From NCBI GenBank assembly GCA_902601545.1, contig CACKNR010000003.1:1-64000 (forward strand): 64,000 bases of DNA, written 5' to 3'. Below the pieces are notes generated by a model, which saw only the letters and a list, made by a program, of their open reading frames with translations, ran no database searches and was not told where the DNA came from. Source of the stretch: an uncultured Pelagibacteraceae bacterium (GTDB taxonomy: Bacteria; Pseudomonadota; Alphaproteobacteria; Pelagibacterales; Pelagibacteraceae). This document shows positions 58,732-64,000 of the stretch, piece by piece. Made by a program: the position numbers and the translations under genes. Every line of letters begins with the position of its first letter. The first letter of the stretch is position 1.

Positions 58732-61014
58732 ATGCCAAAGAAAACAGAAATTGATCATTATTCAGATAAAGAAGCGCTTGATTTCCATATAAAAGGTAAG
58801 TCTGGCAAAATTGAGATTACATCAAGTAAACCTTTAACAACAAAAAGAGATCTTTCTCTCGCTTATTCTCCCGGAGTTGCTGCTCCAGTTAAAGAGATAG
58901 CAAAAAATCCAGACTTAGCTTACGATTACACAAGTAAAGGAAATTTAGTGGCGGTAATAAGTAATGGTTCCGCAATTTTAGGACTAGGAAATCTAGGCTC
59001 CTTAGCCTCAAAACCTGTAATGGAAGGAAAATCAGTTTTGTTTAAAAGATTTGCAGATATCGATTCAATCGATATTGAAATAAATAATAATAACCCGGAG
59101 GCTATTATTGAAACAATAAAAAATATTGGAGGAACCTTTGGAGGCATAAATCTTGAAGATATTGCTGCTCCAGACTGCTTTATAATTGAACAAAAGTTAA
59201 AGGAGCTTTTAGATATACCAATTTTTCATGATGACCAACATGGAACAGCAATTATTACAACTGCTGCATTGATTAATGCTTTGGATATTTCTAAAAAAAA
59301 AATAGACGAGGTTAAAATTGTCGTAAACGGAGCGGGTGCTTCTGCACAAGCTTGTGCAAATCTATTTAAGAGCTCGGGAGTGAAAAGCAAAAATATAATT
59401 ATGTGTGATAGTAAAGGTGTTATTTACAAAGGTCGGAAAAATATAGATCAATTTAAATCTGCACACGCTATTGAAACTAATCTAAGAACTTTGAGCCAAG
59501 CAATGGAAAATGCAGATGTCTTCCTTGGATTGTCTGCTAAAGATGTTGTTTCTAAAGAGATGGTAAAATCAATGGCTAAAAACCCCATTATATTTGCTTG
59601 TGCTAATCCTGATCCAGAGATAAAGCCAGAGTTAATACAAGAAGCTAGAAAAGATGCAATTATTGCCACTGGGCGATCTGATTACCCTAACCAAGTTAAC
59701 AATTTAATAGGCTTTCCTTACATATTCAGAGGAGCTCTAGATGTGAGAGCAAGAGAAATTAATGAAGATATGAAAGTTGCAGCTGCTAATGCTATAGCGC
59801 TTTTAGCTCGTGAAAACGTTCCTGATGAAGTGGTGTCTGCTTATGGAGGAGACAGACCTAGATACGGAAAAGATTATATAATCCCTTCAACATTTGATCC
59901 AAGGTTAATTAGCGTTATTCCCGCATCAGTAGCTGCTGCAGCTATGAAAAGCGGTGTAGCTAGAAAAAATATAACTGATTTGGAAGTTTATAAAGATCAG
60001 CTGACTAATCGTTTAGATCCTACGATGTCTTTAATGCAGGGAATAAATGCAAAAGTAAGAAAAAATCCAAAAAGAGTTATTTTTGCTGAAGGAGAAGACG
60101 AAAATATGCTCAAAGCAGCAATAGAATTTGGAAGAAATAAGTTAGGAACACCAATATTGATTGGAGCTGAGAAAAGAATTAAAGAACAACTAAAAAAAAT
60201 AGGTTTAGACGAAAATTACAAAATTCAAATTGTAAATTCTACAGATAAAATTAAAAGGGAAAAATACGTAAAACATCTTTATAAAAGACTACAAAGAGAA
60301 GGGCAGCTAGAAAGAGATGTAGATCGGCTTGTCAGAAATGAACGGATTGCATGGGGCGCATCAATGATTGCATGTAAGGACGCTGATGCTATGGTAACAG
60401 GAAATATTAGGCATTATGCTGCTTCCATAGAAAAACTTAAAAAAGTCACCGATCCTAGGCCAGGTGAAGAAATCTTTGGGATGACAATGATTACTTTGAA
60501 AGGAAAAACAATTTTAGTAGCTGACACCAATGTTCAAGATTTTCCTTCTCCTGAAAGGCTTGTGAAAGTATCTAAATCATGTGTTAGAGTAGCTCGGCTA
60601 TTCGGTTTTGATCCGAAAGTCGCTTTTTTATCCCACTCAACATTTGGTAAACCAATTTCAAAAAATACAAAACATGTTAGAGATGCAATAGAACTTCTCA
60701 GAAAAGAAAAAGTAGACTTTAACTTCGATGGTGAAATGCAACCAGATGTAGCTTTGAATCCTATTTACCAAGAAATATATCCATTTTCTAAAATAGTTGG
60801 GAATGCAAATATTTTGATTATGCCCGCGCTGCACAGTGCAGCAATATCTACAAAATTAATGAAAGTTTTCGGAGGTGGAAAATTAATTGGACCGTTATTA
60901 ATTGGTTTAGGTTCTCCAATCGAAGTTGCTCCGCTCAGAGCTAGCACATCAGAAATTTTAAATTTAGCCTCTATAGCTGCATACTCTTCTGATGTTATTG
61001 ATTATTCAAACTAA
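58732..61014 (+). CDS. maeB: NADP-dependent malic enzyme with phosphotransacetylase-like domain
   Basis: A 760-residue fusion. The malic enzyme part (about 1-420) shows LAYSPGVAAPVKEI, HDDQHGTAIITTAAL and the NAD(P) site IVVNGAGASAQACANL. The C-terminal part (about 430-755) resembles phosphotransacetylase; in other MaeB proteins it gives allosteric control, not catalysis. It decarboxylates malate to pyruvate with NADPH formation. It stands alone, 64 bp from the divergent murJ, and overlaps the convergent BON gene by 4 bp. Confidence 0.95.
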   Translation: MPKKTEIDHYSDKEALDFHIKGKSGKIEITSSKPLTTKRDLSLAYSPGVAAPVKEIAKNPDLAYDYTSKGNLVAVISNGSAILGLGNLGSLASKPVMEGKSVLFKRFADIDSIDIEINNNNPEAIIETIKNIGGTFGGINLEDIAAPDCFIIEQKLKELLDIPIFHDDQHGTAIITTAALINALDISKKKIDEVKIVVNGAGASAQACANLFKSSGVKSKNIIMCDSKGVIYKGRKNIDQFKSAHAIETNLRTLSQAMENADVFLGLSAKDVVSKEMVKSMAKNPIIFACANPDPEIKPELIQEARKDAIIATGRSDYPNQVNNLIGFPYIFRGALDVRAREINEDMKVAAANAIALLARENVPDEVVSAYGGDRPRYGKDYIIPSTFDPRLISVIPASVAAAAMKSGVARKNITDLEVYKDQLTNRLDPTMSLMQGINAKVRKNPKRVIFAEGEDENMLKAAIEFGRNKLGTPILIGAEKRIKEQLKKIGLDENYKIQIVNSTDKIKREKYVKHLYKRLQREGQLERDVDRLVRNERIAWGASMIACKDADAMVTGNIRHYAASIEKLKKVTDPRPGEEIFGMTMITLKGKTILVADTNVQDFPSPERLVKVSKSCVRVARLFGFDPKVAFLSHSTFGKPISKNTKHVRDAIELLRKEKVDFNFDGEMQPDVALNPIYQEIYPFSKIVGNANILIMPALHSAAISTKLMKVFGGGKLIGPLLIGLGSPIEVAPLRASTSEILNLASIAAYSSDVIDYSN

Positions 61015-61589
61015 AGTTTACTTCGACTTAACTCGGTAGCTAGATATATCGATGGGTATATTTTCTTAACGTCATAAATCTTGTTAGCTTCGTTTATTAC
61101 CTCCTCTTTTTCCTCTTTATTCATAGCAATACCAAAAATATAAATATTTTTGTTAATAGTTTCTAAAGTATAATTTCTGGCCTTGGTTTTTTTATTAAAT
61201 ATTAATGCAGATCTTAATTGACTCGTAATCAATACATCTTTAGCTGTGCTTTTAAAATTTGTTTGACCTCTGATTACTATAGCGTTTTTAACCGACCGCA
61301 CACCTTTGGTTTCCCACGCCATTTTGGTAATCCTAATTTTTTCCTCAGGTTCGTCTACTTTTCCTGACAGAAAAATATTACCATCTCTTACCTCAGATTG
61401 AATAGATAAAAAGTATTTTTTGTTAGCTAAAGCTATTCTGGCACTTAAATTTTTTTGCATTATCGTATCATCGATTTGCATCCCAATAGTTCTAGGATCG
61501 AAAGTTATATCAACACCTGCACCAAACTTTGTTATTGGGGCACAAGAGGTTAAAATCAAAATTAAAAACGTATTAAGTAATTTTTTCAT
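61011..61589 (-). CDS. BON-domain lipoprotein
   Basis: A 192-residue protein. I start it at the Met of MKKLLNTF (61589), which overlaps the rsmI stop as ATGA; a start at 61607 would precede the signal by six residues. The lipobox ends LTSC. Two BON domains follow (about 55-115, ending VKNAIVIRG, and about 125-190, ending VKKIYPSIYL). Such proteins are outer-membrane lipoproteins linked to envelope integrity. In many alphaproteobacteria yraN and gshB lie between rsmI and this gene; they are absent here. Confidence 0.83.
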   Translation of the reverse strand: MKKLLNTFLILILTSCAPITKFGAGVDITFDPRTIGMQIDDTIMQKNLSARIALANKKYFLSIQSEVRDGNIFLSGKVDEPEEKIRITKMAWETKGVRSVKNAIVIRGQTNFKSTAKDVLITSQLRSALIFNKKTKARNYTLETINKNIYIFGIAMNKEEKEEVINEANKIYDVKKIYPSIYLATELSRSKL

Positions 61590-62413
61590 TTTTTTAGATT
61601 GAGACACATTTTATAAATTTCTTTTTTATTTAACTTCTCTGTTTCTAAGATTAAATCAACAGTATCTCTTAAGCTATATTTTTTTAGAAATTTTTTTGCT
61701 TTGTTGATAATTTTTTCTTTATCTATTACCTTTGCTTCTCTTTCACTATCTGAGATAACTACCGTCAGTTCACCTTTTATTGGAGCTTTAAATAAGCTCA
61801 AATCTTCGATTTTTTCTCTAAAAAATTCTTCATGAATTTTGGTTATTTCTTTAGCAATAACGATGTTTCTTTTTAAATAATATTGCTTGAATTTTTTTAA
61901 ATAAAAATTAATTTTTAAACTTGGAATAAAAAAAATTTGAGAATACTTATATTTCGAAAGGACACTTAAAACTTTTTCGAGTTCACCTTCCTTTTTTGGT
62001 AAAAATCCATAAAAGAGAAATTTGTCATCAAAGCCTGATATACTCATAGATGTAGTAATTGAAGACACGCCTGGTACAGGTATTATCTTTATTTTTTTTT
62101 TTACACAATTATTTATCAACAATCTACCAGGGTCAGATAATAATGGGGTGCCCGCATCCGATATTAAAGACAAAATTTTGCCCTCATTAATATGATTAAT
62201 TATGTTTTTGATTTGTTTTTGTTCATTAAATTTATGATAAGAAATTAATTTTTTTTTGATTTTTAAATGATTTAGAAGTTTTAATGATCTTCTTGTATCC
62301 TCACATAAAATTATGTCTGACTTTTTAAGTACTTCAACAGCTCGAAATGTTATATCATTTAAATTTCCAATAGGAGTTGAAACAATATATAAACATTTTG
62401 TATTTAATTTCAT
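61586..62413 (-). CDS. rsmI: 16S rRNA 2'-O-methyltransferase (C1402)
   Basis: A 275-residue enzyme of the tetrapyrrole-methylase fold. YIVSTPIGNLNDITFRAVEVL, CEDTRRSLKLL, SDAGTPLLSDPG and PVPGVSSITTSMSISGF are the RsmI series. It methylates the ribose of C1402 in 16S rRNA. Its ATG (62411-62413) is only 3 bp from the ATG of the divergent gene at 62417, and the N-terminus cannot be shorter without losing the first strand. Confidence 0.94.
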   Translation of the reverse strand: MKLNTKCLYIVSTPIGNLNDITFRAVEVLKKSDIILCEDTRRSLKLLNHLKIKKKLISYHKFNEQKQIKNIINHINEGKILSLISDAGTPLLSDPGRLLINNCVKKKIKIIPVPGVSSITTSMSISGFDDKFLFYGFLPKKEGELEKVLSVLSKYKYSQIFFIPSLKINFYLKKFKQYYLKRNIVIAKEITKIHEEFFREKIEDLSLFKAPIKGELTVVISDSEREAKVIDKEKIINKAKKFLKKYSLRDTVDLILETEKLNKKEIYKMCLNLKK

Positions 62414-62416
62414 TAT

Positions 62417-63568
62417 ATGAACAAAAAAATTCTAATACTTGTATCTTACATAATAATTTTTATTAATTCGAATCTTTTAAGTAATGAAGATAAAATTTTA
62501 AAGGTTGGGTTGTTAGCACCCCTCTCGGGAAAATATGCAGAATTAGGTAACTCGCTTTTATATTCATTACAGTTAGCACTTGAAGAGATCGACGATAAAA
62601 ACTTATCAATTATTCCAAGAGATGCTGGATTTGATAACGAAGAAAAATTAAAAAATGCTATTGAGGATATTAAAGCTCAGGGAGTCAAGGTAGTTATCGG
62701 TCCAATTAGTGAAAATGGATTTGAACAGGCAAAGAAGCATTCTAATATTACATTTATTTCTCCATCTAACATCACTCCAGAATTCGATAGTAACATTATT
62801 AGTATTGGAATTAGTTTAGAGTCTCAGCTAGAAGCTATTAATAAATTTATAAAGAAACAAAAAAAAACTAAAACGGTTATAATGTTTCCAAAAAATCAAT
62901 ACCAAGACTTTGTTGAAAAAAAATTAAAAAAACTAAATTTAAATACTGCAAGGACATTCAAATATAATCCAAATCCAGAAGTTCTAACAGGTGAAATAGA
63001 AATTTTAACTAATTACTCACAAAGAAAAAAAAATCTAGAACTAAGAAAAAAAATGTTTGAAGATAAAGATGATGAGCAGTCAATTAAACAGCTTGAAAGA
63101 TTGGAGCAACTTTACACTTTAGGGAATGTAAATTTTGACTCTGTAATTATTATCGACTTTGGAAGTAGCTTAAAAAGTGTGCTGACTTCTCTTGTATACA
63201 CCGATGTAAGCGAAAAAGATGTTTTATTTACTACAGTTAATCAATGGTTTGATGAAACTATTTTTTACGAAAATACAATAAAAAATATTTATTATCCATC
63301 AATAAGTTATAAAGAATTTAAAAAATATAATGATAATTATTTTAAAAAATATTCATCTTATCCAAATGAAATAACAATCTTAACTTATGATGCTTTAGGG
63401 CTTATTTACTACGCTTGGAAGCGAAATGGCGAAATAAATTCAGTAAATGACTTTGTTTTTAAAAGAAAGATCAAAGGAAAAATTGGTGAGTTTAGTTTTA
63501 AAGACAAAAAAGTCACTCAAGATTTAGATATCTATAAGGTTGAAAAAAATAAATTTACAAAGTTTTAA
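62417..63568 (+). CDS. LpoA-like penicillin-binding protein activator (periplasmic-binding fold)
   Basis: A 383-residue exported protein with a signal peptide (about 1-22, ending LLSNED). The body is a type I periplasmic-binding fold: VGLLAPLSGKYAELGNSLLYSLQLALEEI, VVIGPISENGFEQAKKHSNITFISPSN and a later LTYDALGLIYYAW. Neighbour rsmI identifies it as the LppC/LpoA family, which in E. coli activates PBP1a. A branched-chain amino acid receptor has the same fold but would be with transporter genes. Its end overlaps rdgB by 14 bp. Confidence 0.78.
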   Translation: MNKKILILVSYIIIFINSNLLSNEDKILKVGLLAPLSGKYAELGNSLLYSLQLALEEIDDKNLSIIPRDAGFDNEEKLKNAIEDIKAQGVKVVIGPISENGFEQAKKHSNITFISPSNITPEFDSNIISIGISLESQLEAINKFIKKQKKTKTVIMFPKNQYQDFVEKKLKKLNLNTARTFKYNPNPEVLTGEIEILTNYSQRKKNLELRKKMFEDKDDEQSIKQLERLEQLYTLGNVNFDSVIIIDFGSSLKSVLTSLVYTDVSEKDVLFTTVNQWFDETIFYENTIKNIYYPSISYKEFKKYNDNYFKKYSSYPNEITILTYDALGLIYYAWKRNGEINSVNDFVFKRKIKGKIGEFSFKDKKVTQDLDIYKVEKNKFTKF

Positions 63569-64000
63569 ATCTTTTTTTTAATTTACGAAAAGCGATAAAC
63601 CTGTGGTCCATTTTAATTTTTTTGGATTTAAGCATTTGGCCAAACGTAATTTTGTAAGATTTGGGAATAAAGATTGGATCAAATCCGAATCCATTTTTTC
63701 CTAATATTTTTTTAGATATTGATCCATAAACTCTTCCCTCAACTACAAATAATTTTTTTTTAATTTTAAGTGCAAGACAACAAACAAAGTACGCATCACG
63801 TTTTTTTTTGTTTTTCATTCTTTTTAATAAATGTTTCATTGCTTTAAAGAAACTCCCGTGTTTTTTTGCTAAACGAGCTGAATATACTCCGGGATTATTT
63901 CGTAATGATTTTATGCATAATCCTGAGTCGTCTGAGATCACAGGGTAATCAACATATTTTGAAAAGAAATTAGCTTTTAATTTTGCATTAGAAATAAATG
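63555..64000 (-). CDS. rdgB: dITP/XTP pyrophosphatase, partial at window end
   Basis: The frame is open to base 64000, so the N-terminus lies outside; about 148 residues are seen. NAKLKANFFSKYVDYPVISDDSGLCI is the HAM1 core; GVYSARLAKKHG, GKNGFGFDPIFIP and the C-terminal MDHRFIAFRKLKKR fit RdgB. It removes non-canonical purine nucleotides. A GTG at 63941 is internal, not a start. It is convergent with the LpoA-like gene. Confidence 0.92.
   Translation of the reverse strand, partial: FISNAKLKANFFSKYVDYPVISDDSGLCIKSLRNNPGVYSARLAKKHGSFFKAMKHLLKRMKNKKKRDAYFVCCLALKIKKKLFVVEGRVYGSISKKILGKNGFGFDPIFIPKSYKITFGQMLKSKKIKMDHRFIAFRKLKKRFKTL

Overview
The window looks like a stretch of chromosome from a SAR11 (Pelagibacterales) alphaproteobacterium. 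The DNA is very AT-rich, genes are packed with gaps of 0 to 20 bp or short overlaps, and no stretch over about 230 bp lacks a gene. The genes and several of their orders are alphaproteobacterial: ChvI/ChvG beside ahcY, RegA/RegB, irr-fabA-fabB-fabI, rpsT-dnaA, mutM-ubiE-ubiB-coaBC-dut, and nusA-infB-rbfA-rpsO-pnp. I saw no tRNA, rRNA, insertion sequence, prophage or CRISPR array. The organism call is inference from gene content and composition; no database was searched.

Layout. 1-4462 (+): the end of a mercaptopyruvate sulfurtransferase, then an RND efflux pair whose adaptor is unusually short. 4452-5962 (-): a lytic-transglycosylase-like lipoprotein, a secreted nuclease and a VanZ-like protein. 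6003-6722 (+): phosphoglycerate mutase. 6712-15180 (-): polA, chvI, chvG, ahcY, tsaE, amgK and murU. 15223-16735 (+): a lone ABC ATPase and BioY. 16737-22911: regA, a four-gene polyamine operon on the opposite strand, then regB. 22919-29020 (-): mutM, rpsT, dnaA, dnaN and gyrB. 29032-34143 (+): ubiE, ubiB, coaBC, dut, a ThiF/MoeB-like gene and an SH3 protein. 34146-37641 (-): irr, katG, an Asp/Asn-hydroxylase-like oxygenase and a DUF2061 protein. 37734-40233 (+): fabA, fabB, fabI. 40230-53081 (-): tsaB, a Fur-family gene, miaB, phoH, ybeY, lnt, metK, nusA, infB, rbfA, rpsO, pnp. 53038-54093 (+): a polysaccharide deacetylase. 54094-58667 (-): murJ, trpS, nfuA and a Bax-like glucosaminidase. 58732-61014 (+): maeB. 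61011-62413 (-): rsmI and a BON lipoprotein. 62417-63568 (+): an LpoA-like protein. 63555-64000 (-): rdgB, cut by the window edge.

How the parts fit. Most genes are core: replication start and processivity (dnaA, dnaN, gyrB, polA), translation and RNA turnover (nusA to pnp, rpsT, trpS, tsaB, tsaE, miaB, rsmI), type II unsaturated fatty acid synthesis, ubiquinone and CoA synthesis, and methyl-cycle enzymes (metK, ahcY). Three regulatory systems stand out: ChvG/ChvI (envelope/acid type), RegB/RegA (redox type), and Irr (iron/heme).

The most interesting signals are: (1) two near-identical 17-bp palindromes resembling Irr iron-control elements, one in front of katG and one between irr and fabA; (2) a polyamine operon (fold-III decarboxylase, deoxyhypusine-synthase-like protein, AguB, AguA) lying between regA and regB, with a leader that can fold into mutually exclusive hairpins; (3) an RND adaptor with no alpha-hairpin; (4) a strong intrinsic terminator directly against the nusA ribosome binding site; (5) shortened or altered core proteins (GyrB without the Gram-negative insert, a half-length TsaB, RegB with Ser after the phospho-His); and (6) head-to-head genes whose start codons are 3 bp apart or overlap.
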